DNA from: Alphaproteobacteria bacterium
GTDB lineage: Bacteria; Pseudomonadota; Alphaproteobacteria; Micavibrionales; Micavibrionaceae
Length of the DNA: 64,000 nucleotides
Reading direction: 5' to 3'
Assembly (NCBI GenBank): GCA_009995045.1
Contig: JAACQG010000012.1
Span: 323 to 64,322, forward strand
Shown here: positions 1 to 9,212 of the stretch, in pieces
Layout of the letters: each line of letters starts with the position of its first letter
How positions within the stretch are numbered: the stretch's first letter is position 1
Program-made: the position numbers and the translations under genes
The notes under the pieces: generated by a model
The model's database searches: none
Told to the model about the DNA's origin: nothing
Seen by the model: the letters and a program-made list of their open reading frames with translations, nothing else

Positions 1-1
1 C

Positions 2-556
2 GTAAAGACCCGCAAACAGATCATGTGGGATCATATCCGCGCCCTTTTGCCCGGCATGGTCATTGGCGTAATACTGGGTGTATTCGCGCTAAAATATATA
101 CAGGCTGATACGATGCGCCTGATCTTGGCGGGATATTTGATCCTACATTTGTTGCGCACCCATACGCGATTTGACCCGCTGAAAAAACCTATGCAATGGG
201 GCGGTGCAGCGATATCTGGGTTTGCGGGTGGAGCGATCAACGCAATGATCGGCGGCGGCGGCCCTGCGTTTATCCCTTACCTCAAAGATAAATGCCACAA
301 TCACGGCGTTTTTCGCGCCAATCTCAATGCAATCCTTGTGATCTCAAACATCCCGCGCCTCGCCGGGGCAATCGGCACAGGCATGCTCCACGCTGACCTG
401 TTGATCCTGTCGCTATACGCTGTGCCTGCATTCATTCTTGCCATGGTGATCGGCCAATATCTTCACGATAAAGTGCCACAAAGATTCTTCTTTATCGCGG
501 TGGATGTCGTTTTAATTTGCACAATCGTCTCTTTACTATTAAAAGTCGCCCTCTAA
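2..556 (+). CDS. TauE/SafE (TSUP) family permease, 5'-truncated by window edge
   Basis: The reading frame is open to the left edge, so the N-terminus is missing; an internal ATG at 23 is not assumed to be the start. The visible ~184 residues are strongly hydrophobic with several membrane segments. They include a glycine-rich stretch (AINAMIGGGGPAFIPYL, about codons 82-98) and a later hydrophobic pair, as in the C-terminal half of TSUP/TauE-SafE transporters, which move sulfur-containing or organic anions across the inner membrane. Family members are about 250 aa, so roughly 70 residues lie outside the window. The family is fairly clear; the substrate cannot be read. Confidence 0.75.
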   Translation, partial: VKTRKQIMWDHIRALLPGMVIGVILGVFALKYIQADTMRLILAGYLILHLLRTHTRFDPLKKPMQWGGAAISGFAGGAINAMIGGGGPAFIPYLKDKCHNHGVFRANLNAILVISNIPRLAGAIGTGMLHADLLILSLYAVPAFILAMVIGQYLHDKVPQRFFFIAVDVVLICTIVSLLLKVAL

Positions 557-670
557 TGCTATGTCTAATCATATCTGCTCGCGAGTGCTTGCAATGTAAA
601 TGACGACACATAAAAATATGCTCTGGCCGCGCAAGGGCGCAGGGGCCAAAGCTAAAGAAAGTTTTTAAAC

Positions 671-1999
671 ATGAAACCAGCAGCAAGAATTCAGGCAACG
701 ATTGATGTTCTCACCCGCATCGCCGAAAATGACCGCGTCCCAATGGACAGCGCCATCGGCGATTATATGCGCCAGCGCCGCTATATCGGCTCCAAAGATC
801 GCGCAAACATCGCGGAGCGTTGCTATAACATGGCGCGTGCCCATGCACGTTTAGGATGGTGGCTGGATAAATTCGACGCCGAAGATACGCCGCGCAACCG
901 CATCCTCTTCTGGCTTCTACTCGCAGAGGTAACAGGCGAGCCAGGTCGCATAGAAAAATACATCACCGATCTCTATGACGGTACAAAATACTCCCCAACC
1001 GCGCTAGAACCTCAAGAGCTTCACTACATCAAATTGGTACGTGAAGGCAAAATGATCGGCGGCGGTATCGACCATGCGGACATGCCCGACGCCGTGCGCG
1101 CCGAGGTCCCTGAAAAATACGAAGACAAACTCCGCAATTATTTCGGTAAGGATTTTGAGGTGGAAATGGCCGCCATGCTCAAAACCGCAACCCTTGATCT
1201 GCGCGTCAATACATTCCTCATCGACGCCGATAAAGCACAAGCCTCCCTCAAAAAAGATGGCGTGGAAACAAAGGATGGCGCATATGCAAGCACGGCTCTA
1301 CGCTGCGTTGAAAAATCATACATCTCACGCACAAAAGCCTTCACCAAGGGCTGGATTGAAATCCAAGACGAAGGATCACAGCTCATCGCCCTGATGTGTG
1401 GCGCAGAGCCAGGCATGCAAGTCCTTGATTATTGCGCAGGGGCAGGCGGCAAAACCCTCGCTCTCGGCGCTGCTATGCAATGCAAAGGCCGCATCGTCGC
1501 CATGGATAACGATTCCAAACGCCTCGCAAAAGGCCGCGATCGCTACAAAAAAGCCCGCATCGCCGACATCATCGAAGTACGTAGCCTAGAAGACGAGAAA
1601 AACCGCAAATGGGTGAAACGTCAAAAGGGCAAATTCGACATCGTCCTTACCGATGTACCATGCACCGGAACAGGGACATGGCGTCGCAATCCCGATATGC
1701 GCTGGCGTCAATTCGGCCCCACATTAGAGGAGCTTCTCCCCATTCAGGCCGACATCATCGAACGTGCCTCTGCCCTCGTCAAACCAGGCGGTAAATTCGT
1801 CTATGCGACATGCTCGCTTCTGGCTGAGGAAAATGAACACCAAATCGAAACATTCCTCAAAAACCGTGGCGATGAATTCGAAGTCATCCCAGTCCCCGAA
1901 GCATACGGCAATCCATACTTACGTATGACACCGCACCGCCATCAAACAGACGGCTTCTTCGCGGCTGTGTTAAAGCGAAAAGACGCAGCCGAGGGCTAA
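671..1999 (+). CDS. RsmB/NOL1-NOP2-type m5C RNA methyltransferase
   Basis: A 442-aa SAM-dependent RNA cytosine-5 methyltransferase, most likely acting on 16S rRNA. An N-terminal helical domain of about 140 residues is followed by a PUA/ferredoxin-like part and the Rossmann methyltransferase core. Visible motifs: SAM motif I LDYCAGAGGKTLALG (about residue 252), the catalytic motif IV DVPCTGTGTWRRNPDMRW with its Cys (about residue 328), and motif VI YATCS with the second Cys (about residue 376). The two-cysteine pattern is diagnostic of m5C RNA methyltransferases. Its stop overlaps by 4 bp the convergent small gene that follows. The exact target base (C967 by RsmB analogy) is inferred from family only, so no symbol is given. 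Confidence 0.9.
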   Translation: MKPAARIQATIDVLTRIAENDRVPMDSAIGDYMRQRRYIGSKDRANIAERCYNMARAHARLGWWLDKFDAEDTPRNRILFWLLLAEVTGEPGRIEKYITDLYDGTKYSPTALEPQELHYIKLVREGKMIGGGIDHADMPDAVRAEVPEKYEDKLRNYFGKDFEVEMAAMLKTATLDLRVNTFLIDADKAQASLKKDGVETKDGAYASTALRCVEKSYISRTKAFTKGWIEIQDEGSQLIALMCGAEPGMQVLDYCAGAGGKTLALGAAMQCKGRIVAMDNDSKRLAKGRDRYKKARIADIIEVRSLEDEKNRKWVKRQKGKFDIVLTDVPCTGTGTWRRNPDMRWRQFGPTLEELLPIQADIIERASALVKPGGKFVYATCSLLAEENEHQIETFLKNRGDEFEVIPVPEAYGNPYLRMTPHRHQTDGFFAAVLKRKDAAEG

Positions 2000-2265
2000 G
2001 CCATTTTGCTGTCAAAAGTTCTAGCTTCAGCGCCTTGATCGTCCTTAGCAGGCTTATTAGCAACTGCCGTGAGAATATCTGCACGCGGAGCGCCCGTTTC
2101 CGCGGCCAAAGCTTCAAATAATGGACAGATACCAGCTTTCAGCTTATCACATCCTGCGCATCCCGCTTTCAAATCGCTTTGATTAACCGCTTCTGAAACA
2201 CTCCCATTCCAGCCACTTTCAAGTGATTTTCTTGCGCCTTCAATTCCGTCTTTATTACCTGCCAT
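1996..2265 (-). CDS. Small cysteine-containing protein under probable Fur control
   Basis: An 89-aa soluble protein with no signal peptide that I do not recognise. It has three cysteines in a CAGC...C arrangement (Cys36, Cys39, Cys47), which could bind a metal or Fe-S cluster, and a polar C-terminus. Its promoter (TTGCCA, 17-bp spacer, TATCAA) is overlaid by a near-perfect Fur-type palindrome, so expression is probably induced by iron limitation. It is convergent with the rRNA methyltransferase gene (4-bp overlap) and divergent from the DJ-1-like gene. That the gene is real is supported by the promoter/operator arrangement and neighbour-like composition; its function is unknown. Confidence 0.65.
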   Translation of the reverse strand: MAGNKDGIEGARKSLESGWNGSVSEAVNQSDLKAGCAGCDKLKAGICPLFEALAAETGAPRADILTAVANKPAKDDQGAEARTFDSKMA

Positions 2266-2297
2266 GATTACCGTCTTAATTTAAAGTTGCTATACGC

Positions 2298-2318
2298 AAT
2301 TGATAATCATTCTCAATT
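2298..2318 (-). promoter_or_regulatory. Fur-box-like operator
   Basis: The 21-bp site reads, on the minus strand, AATTGAGAATGATTATCAAT plus T and is an imperfect palindrome. Its core TGAGAATGATTATCA matches the Fur 7-1-7 consensus TGATAATNATTATCA at almost every position. It covers the -10 element and part of the spacer of the promoter for the small Cys protein, a classical repressing position. Whether the alphaproteobacterial regulator is Fur, Mur or Irr cannot be told from the site. Confidence 0.7.
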
Positions 2319-2328
2319 AAAATGGCAA
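2300..2328 (-). promoter_or_regulatory. Promoter of the small Cys protein
   Basis: Minus-strand TTGCCA (2323-2328) and TATCAA (2300-2305) are separated by 17 bp, upstream of the ATG at 2265. The Fur-like palindrome lies over the -10. Confidence 0.55.
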
Positions 2329-2422
2329 CAGTAAAAACAAAAGAAAAGCACTTTTCCCAAGATAAAATAAATTTGCCAAAACGCGAATACTCCCTACATC
2401 ATTATTCAACAAGGAGAACATC

Positions 2423-3118
2423 ATGAACACATTAGCAATATTATTCATCGTCACATCCAGCGCGACAATGGGAAGCTCGGCCGAGCCAACAGGCGTATGG
2501 TTAGAGGAATTAACAACACCCTATTACGAATTTGTTGACGCGGGATATGATGTGACCGTGGCATCCGTCTCCGGCGGTGAAATTCCCATCGACGAGAGAT
2601 CCCTCGGCGAAGACGCAAAGAAAGAACCGAGCGTTGCCCGTTATTTCGATGATAAAGATTTCCAACAATTGATCAAAACCACGCCTGCCGCCAATGATGT
2701 CGATGCATCAAAATACGCCGCAGTGTTCTTCCCCGGCGGCCACGGCACAATGTGGGATTATCCCGATAATGAAACTCTGGCTGATATCGTCACGCAAACG
2801 CTTGATGATGATCGCATCGTCGCATCCGTGTGTCACGGCCCCGCTGTCTTGGTTGGTCTGAAAGATAAAAACGGTGATCCATTGGTTAAAGGCAAAAACA
2901 TCGCTGCCTTCACCGACAGCGAAGAAGAAGCCGTCGGCCTCACCGATAAAGTGCCTTTCCTGCTTGAAACCCGCCTCCGTGAACTCGGTGCAAATGTGAT
3001 CACCGTCGATGATTTTGAGCCTCATTCCGTGGTTGATGGAAACCTTGTCACAGGACAAAACCCATCCTCCGCCAAGGCCGTCGCAGCAGATGTCATAAAA
3101 CTGCTCAAAGAAAAATAA
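2423..3118 (+). CDS. DJ-1/PfpI family protein, Hsp31/glyoxalase-III-like
   Basis: A 231-aa class I glutamine-amidotransferase-like protein of the DJ-1/PfpI superfamily. The nucleophile elbow is ASVCHGPAVLVG with Cys near residue 138. FFPGGHGTMWDYPD, about residues 102-115, is the typical preceding glycine-rich segment with an acidic partner. Members act as glyoxalase III, chaperone or deglycase-like stress proteins. The start is supported by an AAGGAG ribosome binding site 8 nt upstream of the ATG. A TTGCCA (2373) / TACATC (2395) pair is a possible promoter. It is divergent from the Fur-box gene, so the two may share stress or iron signals, but that is inference. Confidence 0.85.
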   Translation: MNTLAILFIVTSSATMGSSAEPTGVWLEELTTPYYEFVDAGYDVTVASVSGGEIPIDERSLGEDAKKEPSVARYFDDKDFQQLIKTTPAANDVDASKYAAVFFPGGHGTMWDYPDNETLADIVTQTLDDDRIVASVCHGPAVLVGLKDKNGDPLVKGKNIAAFTDSEEEAVGLTDKVPFLLETRLRELGANVITVDDFEPHSVVDGNLVTGQNPSSAKAVAADVIKLLKEK

Positions 3119-3187
3119 AACTTTTATTGACATAATTTTTTTTCAACTATTTTGCATACATTATTAATGTAAATAAAGGAAATCAAT

Positions 3188-3610
3188 ATGTCCTTAGAAA
3201 CGAAACGCAAGGCAGTACTTGGATATCGTCTTATGCAAACGTGGAGAGCAGGCGCAAATCCAGAAGGCTTCACAGGGGATCAGATTGCAAAACTGAATGA
3301 AGAAGCCAAACCCGAAGAAATCAGACTCATAACAGATGAAATTTCGGTTACAGGATTGATAGAATTTATGAATGACATTGAAGATATAGAAGAGATGGCA
3401 AATGCACTTGCTGATGAGGCAGAAGAAGACAGCATATATGTTATAAGTGAATGTGCAGGCCTCTTGAATGCAATAGCACGCTCCGCACCTGAATTGCTTA
3501 CAAGTTTTAATGAAGGTCTTAATGAGGAGGACAGAAATGCTGTTATTGTTAATTTTGCGGATGTTGCGCCTGAACTTGTAGACGTTCTTGGTGGTGGACA
3601 ACCCGCGTAA
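3188..3610 (+). CDS. Hypothetical acidic protein
   Basis: A 140-aa, Glu/Asp-rich, soluble protein with no recognised motif. A good ribosome binding site (AAAGGA) lies 6 nt before the ATG, and a TTGACA at 3127 may be part of a promoter. The coding strand is chosen over the equally long opposite-strand frame because of the ribosome binding site and because the opposite frame translates to a Cys/Phe/Ile-rich sequence typical of antisense reading. Base composition is more AT-rich than the neighbours. Function unknown. Confidence 0.6.
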   Translation: MSLETKRKAVLGYRLMQTWRAGANPEGFTGDQIAKLNEEAKPEEIRLITDEISVTGLIEFMNDIEDIEEMANALADEAEEDSIYVISECAGLLNAIARSAPELLTSFNEGLNEEDRNAVIVNFADVAPELVDVLGGGQPA

Positions 3611-3648
3611 TTATCTCCTCGCCCTATGCGTCTCTGCGGTTCAAAAAC

Positions 3649-3682
3649 AAAAAAGCCCGCATCATTCGACGCGGGCTTTCTT
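3649..3682. terminator. Bidirectional rho-independent terminator
   Basis: A 9-bp stem AAAGCCCGC / GCGGGCTTT with a 10-nt loop, with A-runs on one side and T-rich sequence on the other. It separates the convergent acidic-protein gene and metE. Confidence 0.85.
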
Positions 3683-3703
3683 AATTCTTACAAGTGGCTA
3701 ACC

Positions 3704-6040
3704 TTAAGCCGCTTTCGCTTCTGAGCTTTTCGCGCGCATTTGTTTTGCTGCTTCAACCATGTGCTTAAGCGCTTCTTTGGTTTCTGGCCATGCACGTGTC
3801 TTAAGACCACAATCAGGGTTCACCCAGATTTGACGCTCCGCCAAGTTCTTCTTCGCTTTTTCAAGCAAATCAGTCATTTCCTGTGTTGTTGGAACACGCG
3901 GTGAGTGAATATCATAAACGCCCGGACCAATTTCGTTCGGATAGTTATAATCGATAAACGCCTCAAGCAATTCCATTTGCGAACGTGAACACTCGATAGA
4001 GATCACATCTGCATCCATCGCGCCAATGCTGTCGATAACATCATTGAATTCTGAATAACACATATGTGTGTGGATCTGTGTTTCGTCCTCAACACAACAT
4101 GAAGAGATACGGAAGTTCTCAACCGCGTTATCGAGATACTCTTTCCAATCTGAACGACGAAGTGGCAAACCTTCACGGAACGCTGCTTCATCGATTTGGA
4201 TCATCTTGATGCCTGCATCTTCCAAATCTTTCACTTCATCACGGATCGCAAGAGCGATCTGACGCGCTGTGTCATTACGTGGCTGGTCATCACGAACGAA
4301 AGACCACTGCAAGATTGTGATCGGGCCGGTTAACATGCCCTTCATGATCTTGTCTGTTTGCTCTTGCGCAAATTTTGACCAAGAAACAGTCATCGCTTTT
4401 GGACGGGAAACATCACCGAAAATGATCGGTGGCTTCACGCAACGCGTACCATATGATTGAACCCAACCATATTGAGAGAACGCGAAACCATCAAGCTGCT
4501 CACCGAAATATTCAACCATGTCATTACGCTCTGGCTCACCATGCACAAGAACATCAAGATCAACGTCATGTTGGAATGCAACAACGTCTTTGATTTCCTG
4601 TTCCATCGCGGCTTTGTATGTCGCCTCGTCAATATTGCCCTTCTTAAAGTCTGAACGCGCTTTACGGATTTCCGCAGTCTGCGGGAATGAGCCGATAGTC
4701 GTCGTCGGATAAAGAGGAATATCAAGCGCAGCATGTTGCTTTTCTTGACGCACATCAAACGGAGATTTGCGCTCTTTCATGTCTTCGGTGATGTGAGACA
4801 CACGATCCTCAACCACTTTGTTATGAATGCGTGGAGAGTTTTTACGGCTCTCTTGTGCATTATTGCTCGCAGTCAGCGCGGCAGCGATATTCTCGCGGCC
4901 TTCATTCGCACCTTTTGCAATCAACGCAAGTTCGTCCAATTTCTGTGTCGCATATGCCATCCAGCCCTTAAGCTCGTCATCAAGCTTAACTTCAGATTTA
5001 AGATCAACAGGAGAGTGAAGCAATGAACAGCTAGGCGCAACGAACACGCGCTCTGAACCAAGTTGCGCAACCGCCTTTTCGATATAGCCAAGAGACTGGC
5101 CAATGTTGTTTTTCCAAATGTTACGACCATCAACAACGCCCAATGAAAGGATCTTTTCATCACCAATCAATGAAAGCGCCTGATCAACATCTGCTTTCGC
5201 GCTGTTTGATGTTGTGTTCGCACGGCCTGAACCTCGGCAAAGATCAATATGGATCGCCTGTGTTGGAAGTGAGAATGCAAGTTCTGCATTTTCCTTAAGG
5301 GATTCAAAGTAAGTCGCAGTGATAACCTTAAGACCTTCAGGAATAACAAGTGCATCATACGCTGCCTTGATCGTACCCTGACCGATTTCGCAAAGATCAA
5401 GCGAGAATACAGGCTCATCAATTTGAACCCATTTCGCGCCACGCTCAGCAAGACCAGCAAGAATTTCGTTATAAACAGGGATCAAACCTTTAACGAATTC
5501 AACATGGTCGAAATCTTCATATTGTGGCTTACCAAGGAAAGTATAAGTCGCAGGACCCGCAATGACTGGGCGTGTTTCAATGCCCAACGCTTTTGCTTCT
5601 TCATACTCATCAAAAATCTTCGTTGATGAAAGCTTCGGTGTCATGCCTTTTTCAAATTCAGGAACAAGATAGTGATAGTTTGTGTCATACCACTTTGTCA
5701 TTTCCATCGCAGTCACATCAAGACCGTCACGCTGCGCACCACGTGCCATCGCGAAATATGTGTCAAGGTCAACATTGCCGCCTGTATGCTTATAACGTGA
5801 AGGGACAAGACCCAATGTCGTTGTCAAATCAAGGATAAGGTCATAATAAGCAAAATCATTCGATGGAATGCTATCAAGGCCAGCATCTTTTTGACGCTTC
5901 CAATTTGCAGCACGAAGTTCTTTACCAAGTGCAAGCAATTCGTCTTTCGAAGATTTGCCTTTCCAATAGGCTTCAACGCCCTTCTTAAGTTCCCGCATTG
6001 GACCAATGCGGGGGAATCCGAGGTTAGTCGCTAAAACCAT
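3704..6040 (-). CDS. metE: Cobalamin-independent methionine synthase
   Basis: 778 aa, the usual MetE length (about 750-780). It transfers a methyl group from 5-methyltetrahydrofolate-polyglutamate to homocysteine in the last step of methionine synthesis. The N-terminus (NLGFPRIGPMRELKKGVEAY) is the folate-binding barrel signature. The C-terminal barrel shows the zinc/homocysteine ligands in HTHMCYSEFNDVI (about residue 654), the conserved IECSRS and NPDCGLKTR with the third ligand Cys (about residue 739). A minus-strand promoter lies 46 bp upstream of the start. No cobalamin riboswitch is visible upstream. metF lies about 0.5 kb further upstream on the same strand. Confidence 0.97.
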   Translation of the reverse strand: MVLATNLGFPRIGPMRELKKGVEAYWKGKSSKDELLALGKELRAANWKRQKDAGLDSIPSNDFAYYDLILDLTTTLGLVPSRYKHTGGNVDLDTYFAMARGAQRDGLDVTAMEMTKWYDTNYHYLVPEFEKGMTPKLSSTKIFDEYEEAKALGIETRPVIAGPATYTFLGKPQYEDFDHVEFVKGLIPVYNEILAGLAERGAKWVQIDEPVFSLDLCEIGQGTIKAAYDALVIPEGLKVITATYFESLKENAELAFSLPTQAIHIDLCRGSGRANTTSNSAKADVDQALSLIGDEKILSLGVVDGRNIWKNNIGQSLGYIEKAVAQLGSERVFVAPSCSLLHSPVDLKSEVKLDDELKGWMAYATQKLDELALIAKGANEGRENIAAALTASNNAQESRKNSPRIHNKVVEDRVSHITEDMKERKSPFDVRQEKQHAALDIPLYPTTTIGSFPQTAEIRKARSDFKKGNIDEATYKAAMEQEIKDVVAFQHDVDLDVLVHGEPERNDMVEYFGEQLDGFAFSQYGWVQSYGTRCVKPPIIFGDVSRPKAMTVSWSKFAQEQTDKIMKGMLTGPITILQWSFVRDDQPRNDTARQIALAIRDEVKDLEDAGIKMIQIDEAAFREGLPLRRSDWKEYLDNAVENFRISSCCVEDETQIHTHMCYSEFNDVIDSIGAMDADVISIECSRSQMELLEAFIDYNYPNEIGPGVYDIHSPRVPTTQEMTDLLEKAKKNLAERQIWVNPDCGLKTRAWPETKEALKHMVEAAKQMRAKSSEAKAA

Positions 6041-6085
6041 TATTTTATCTCCAAATTTAATTCGAATTTTTAATTAATCTGCCCT

Positions 6086-6114
6086 TGAATATAGAGCTTT
6101 TCCGCGGTGGTCAA
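6086..6114 (-). promoter_or_regulatory. metE promoter
   Basis: Minus-strand TTGACC (6109-6114) and TATTCA (6086-6091) with a 17-bp spacer. It gives metE its own transcript, separate from metF. Confidence 0.55.
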
Positions 6115-6191
6115 GGGGGAAATGCGCAATAGCACACTGGCATACGCACGGTTTCAGGAATTTGTAAGAATATTAGAAAATAAAAGGCCAA

Positions 6192-6584
6192 TTACTGAAG
6201 CGGCAACAAACCTCGATCTTTACCAAGCTTGCCGCAATATTGCACCCATTCCCAGTTTTCTTTCATGTGAGAGAGCACTTTAACATCATCGCCGGATAAC
6301 CATCTTTCGTCCCATTTTTCAATCAACGCAGGAAGCTGCTTATCAATATAGGCTTTGCCATCACTCTGCCCTTCGGCCTTTGCTTGTGTGGCAGCGGCAT
6401 CTTTATAGGCATCGGATGTCTTTCTAAGGGCCTTAATTTGCGTTTCGGGCTTGCCCTTAGCTTGGGCAGTCATGCTAACGACATTATAAATTACCGAACA
6501 TTCCGCAAGGCTAATCGAAATCGGCTGCGCCGCTCGCGCGGATTGAAATGGAAAGATCAGCAAGAGCACGAGCAAATACCTCAT
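6192..6584 (-). CDS. Secreted hypothetical protein coupled to metF
   Basis: A 130-aa protein with a clear Sec signal peptide (MRYLLVLLLIFPFQSARA, cleavage after the Ala pair). The mature part is rich in Ala/Lys and has two cysteines (near residues 29 and 117) that could form a disulfide. Its ATG overlaps the metF stop (ATGA, 6581-6584), so it is translationally coupled to metF. I do not recognise the family; nothing in the sequence suggests a methionine role beyond the operon position. Confidence 0.65.
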   Translation of the reverse strand: MRYLLVLLLIFPFQSARAAQPISISLAECSVIYNVVSMTAQAKGKPETQIKALRKTSDAYKDAAATQAKAEGQSDGKAYIDKQLPALIEKWDERWLSGDDVKVLSHMKENWEWVQYCGKLGKDRGLLPLQ

Positions 6585-7435
6585 GACCCAGTATACCCCA
6601 ACGCCTCACATGCCTCTTTCGTAATCCCTGATTTATTGAGCGTATAATAATGAATATGCTCAACGCCGTTTGCCGCCAAATCAAGGGATTGCTCAACCAG
6701 CAATTCCGTCGCGATCTTGCGCGCCTCTTCAGGCTTATCATCAAGCCCCTCAAATTTCTCACACACCCAATCGGGCACATTCGCCTGACAATTCTTCGCA
6801 AAGCGAACAATCCCCGCAAAATTATGAATCGGCGTTAAACCCGGCACAACGGGTTTATCAATCCCCGCCGCCGCGCATTTATCCATGAATGTGTAATAAA
6901 CATCATTATCAAAGAAAAACTGTGTAATCCCGCGATGCCCGCCCGCATCCAATTTCGCTTTTAATGTGGCGATATCCTCATCCAAGCTCTTCGCATCAGG
7001 ATGCTTTTCAGGATACGCGCCAACCGAAATCTCAAACGGATGCATCGAAACAATATCTTCGATAAATTCCGGCGTGCTCTTATAAAATTCATCACCAAGG
7101 AAATCATCAAATGTCTTGCCCTTTGGCACATCCCCGCGTAGCGCAACAATATGGCGCACATTCTTGCCCCACAACTCCTCAAGATACCCCCGCAATTCAT
7201 CGCGCGTCGTCGTCAAAAACGTCAGATGCGACGCAATCGGCATAGGCTGCTCCGCGGCCATTGTTTCCGCGATCTTTAATGTCGTATCTTTCGTCGTCCC
7301 GCCCGCGCCATATGTCACAGTCATGAATGTCGGATCAAGCGCCGCCAAACTCGGCACACTCTCCCACATAGCCGCCTCTGCATCCGCAGATTTAGGGGGA
7401 AAAAATTCAAATGAAATATCAGGTTTCTTGTTCAT
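6581..7435 (-). CDS. metF: 5,10-methylenetetrahydrofolate reductase
   Basis: A flavoprotein that reduces methylene-THF to methyl-THF, the methyl donor used by MetE. I start at 7435, giving 284 aa beginning MNKKPDISFEFFPPKS, which is where MetF proteins normally begin. The frame remains open another 33 codons upstream, but that extension is unlike the family. Family signatures seen: SFEFFPPKS with the catalytic Glu near residue 10, TVTYGAGG, HIVALRGDVP, GAYPEKHPDA and FFFDNDVYY. The stop overlaps the start of the secreted ORF by 4 bp. Confidence 0.95.
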   Translation of the reverse strand: MNKKPDISFEFFPPKSADAEAAMWESVPSLAALDPTFMTVTYGAGGTTKDTTLKIAETMAAEQPMPIASHLTFLTTTRDELRGYLEELWGKNVRHIVALRGDVPKGKTFDDFLGDEFYKSTPEFIEDIVSMHPFEISVGAYPEKHPDAKSLDEDIATLKAKLDAGGHRGITQFFFDNDVYYTFMDKCAAAGIDKPVVPGLTPIHNFAGIVRFAKNCQANVPDWVCEKFEGLDDKPEEARKIATELLVEQSLDLAANGVEHIHYYTLNKSGITKEACEALGYTGS

Positions 7436-7603
7436 AAAATTTTGTAACAGGAAGAAAGAAAATCGCAAAGTGCAAAATGACGATCCCTGCATTTTGTTTC
7501 CGCGCCCCCACTGATCCTCATAGTTGATCATCACATAAAACGCACATCAATTGAAATTTGACTGCGAATAACCTTTGCATCTGCGCGCGCACCCGTTTAA
7601 ATA

Positions 7604-9205
7604 ATGCATATGACACAAGCAGAAAAAATTATCACACCCGAAGTTGCCACCGACCATGAGCATATCCTCATCCTCGATTTTGGCTCCCAAGTCACCCAAT
7701 TGATCGCACGCCGCGTCCGTGAAAGCGGCGTCTATTGCGAGATTTGGCCATTCAACGCAACTGATGTTGAGCGTATAAAGCAATACAACCCCAAAGGGAT
7801 CATCCTCGGCGGCGGCCCGTGTTCGGTCACCGATGAAGATTCCCCGCGTGCACCCGACGGCATATTTGACCTCGGCCTGCCGATCTTTGGCATCTGCTAT
7901 GGTCAGCAAACAATGGTTGAACAGCTCGGCGGTAAAGTCGTCGGCGGACAAGGCGAGGGCGAATTTGGCCGCGCCAAGGTCGAAGTGTTAGAACATTCCG
8001 ACATCACCACCGATGTCTGGGACGCAGGCGCAGTTGAGCAAGTCTGGATGAGCCATGGCGACCATGTCGAATCCCTGCCCGATGGATTCCAAGTCATCGC
8101 CAAATCAAGCGGCGCACCCTTTGCCTTCATCGCCGACCCAAAACGCAAATTCTACGGCGTGCAATTCCACCCCGAAGTCGTGCATACCCCCCATGGGAAA
8201 GACCTTCTCAAAAACTTCACCCATAATGTCTGTGGCTGTTCGGGTGATTGGACGATGCAAAATTTCCGCGACGAAGCGATTAAGAAAATCCGCGAACAAG
8301 TGGGCGACGGCAAAGTCATCTGCGGCCTCTCGGGCGGCGTTGATTCCTCCGTGACCGCTGTCCTCCTGCACGAAGCCATCGGCGATCAGCTCACCTGTAT
8401 CTATGTTGATACCGGCATGATGCGCGCAGGCGAAAGCGAACAAGTCGTGACCCTCTTCCGCGACAATTACAACATCCCCCTTATCCACGAAGACGCGAGT
8501 GAGAAATTCCTCGGCGGCCTCGAAGGGGTCAGCGATCCTGAAATGAAACGCAAAATCATCGGCGGCATGTTCATTGATGTCTTCGATAATTGTAAAAAAC
8601 GCGTCGGCGGCGCAGATTTCCTTGCCCAAGGAACGCTCTATCCTGATGTGATCGAATCGGTATCCTTTACAGGCGGCCCATCGGTCACTATCAAATCCCA
8701 CCATAATGTCGGCGGTCTGCCCGAGCATATGGAGCTAAAACTGGTTGAACCTCTGCGTGAGCTGTTCAAGGACGAAGTCCGCGATCTTGGCCGCGCCCTC
8801 GGCATGCCCGAAGATTTCATCGGCCGCCATCCATTCCCCGGCCCCGGCCTTGCCATCCGCATCCCCGGTGAGATCACGGGCGAAAAGCTCGAAATCCTAA
8901 GAAAGGCCGACACGGTCTATCTTGATGAAATTCGAAAAAGCGGTCTTTATGATGATATCTGGCAAGCCTTCGCTGTCCTGCTTCCCGTGCGCACCGTGGG
9001 TGTAATGGGCGATGCCCGCACCTATGATTTCGTCTGCGCCCTACGCGCCGTCACATCCACCGACGGCATGACCGCTGACTACTACCCCTTCGAACATGAA
9101 TTTTTGGGCCGCGTCAGCACCCGCATCATCAACGAAGTCAAAGGCATCAACCGCGTCGTCTACGACATCACCAGCAAACCACCAGGCACGATTGAGTGGG
9201 AGTAG
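7604..9205 (+). CDS. guaA: GMP synthase (glutamine-hydrolysing)
   Basis: 533 aa. It converts XMP to GMP using glutamine and ATP. Domains in order: class I glutamine amidotransferase (nucleophile in [10 protein letters not shown], about residue 107; His-Glu in [10 protein letters not shown], about residue 194); ATP pyrophosphatase with PP-loop [12 protein letters not shown] (about residue 246); C-terminal dimerisation domain ending PPGTIEWE. A second ATG at 7610 is an attractive alternative start: TAAATA at 7598-7603 lies just upstream of it and there is no Shine-Dalgarno, which would make the mRNA leaderless. The last 17 bp before the stop region are repeated at 10080-10096. Confidence 0.97.
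   Translation: MHMTQAEKIITPEVATDHEHILILDFGSQVTQLIARRVRESGVYCEIWPFNATDVERIKQYNPKGIILGGGPCSVTDEDSPRAPDGIFDLGLPIFGICYGQQTMVEQLGGKVVGGQGEGEFGRAKVEVLEHSDITTDVWDAGAVEQVWMSHGDHVESLPDGFQVIAKSSGAPFAFIADPKRKFYGVQFHPEVVHTPHGKDLLKNFTHNVCGCSGDWTMQNFRDEAIKKIREQVGDGKVICGLSGGVDSSVTAVLLHEAIGDQLTCIYVDTGMMRAGESEQVVTLFRDNYNIPLIHEDASEKFLGGLEGVSDPEMKRKIIGGMFIDVFDNCKKRVGGADFLAQGTLYPDVIESVSFTGGPSVTIKSHHNVGGLPEHMELKLVEPLRELFKDEVRDLGRALGMPEDFIGRHPFPGPGLAIRIPGEITGEKLEILRKADTVYLDEIRKSGLYDDIWQAFAVLLPVRTVGVMGDARTYDFVCALRAVTSTDGMTADYYPFEHEFLGRVSTRIINEVKGINRVVYDITSKPPGTIEWE
9187..9203 (+). repeat. 17-bp direct repeat, copy 1 (inside guaA 3' end)
   Basis: CACGATTGAGTGGGAGT lies inside the last codons of guaA and recurs exactly at 10080-10096. 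The guaA 3' end is a known integration hotspot for genomic islands, so this looks like an attachment-site core. Confidence 0.75.
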
Positions 9206-9212
9206 AAGACTG

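Noticed and set aside
3194-3601. 135-aa frame on the minus strand opposite the 140-aa acidic gene
   Set aside because: Its product is Cys/Phe/Ile-rich in an antisense-like way and has no ribosome binding site, whereas the plus-strand gene has one.
6041-6191. Possible cobalamin or SAM riboswitch before metE
   Set aside because: No conserved riboswitch core visible; the stretch is short and explained by a promoter.
8105-8728. 207-aa frame opposite guaA
   Set aside because: Shadow frame over a well-conserved gene; no family features.
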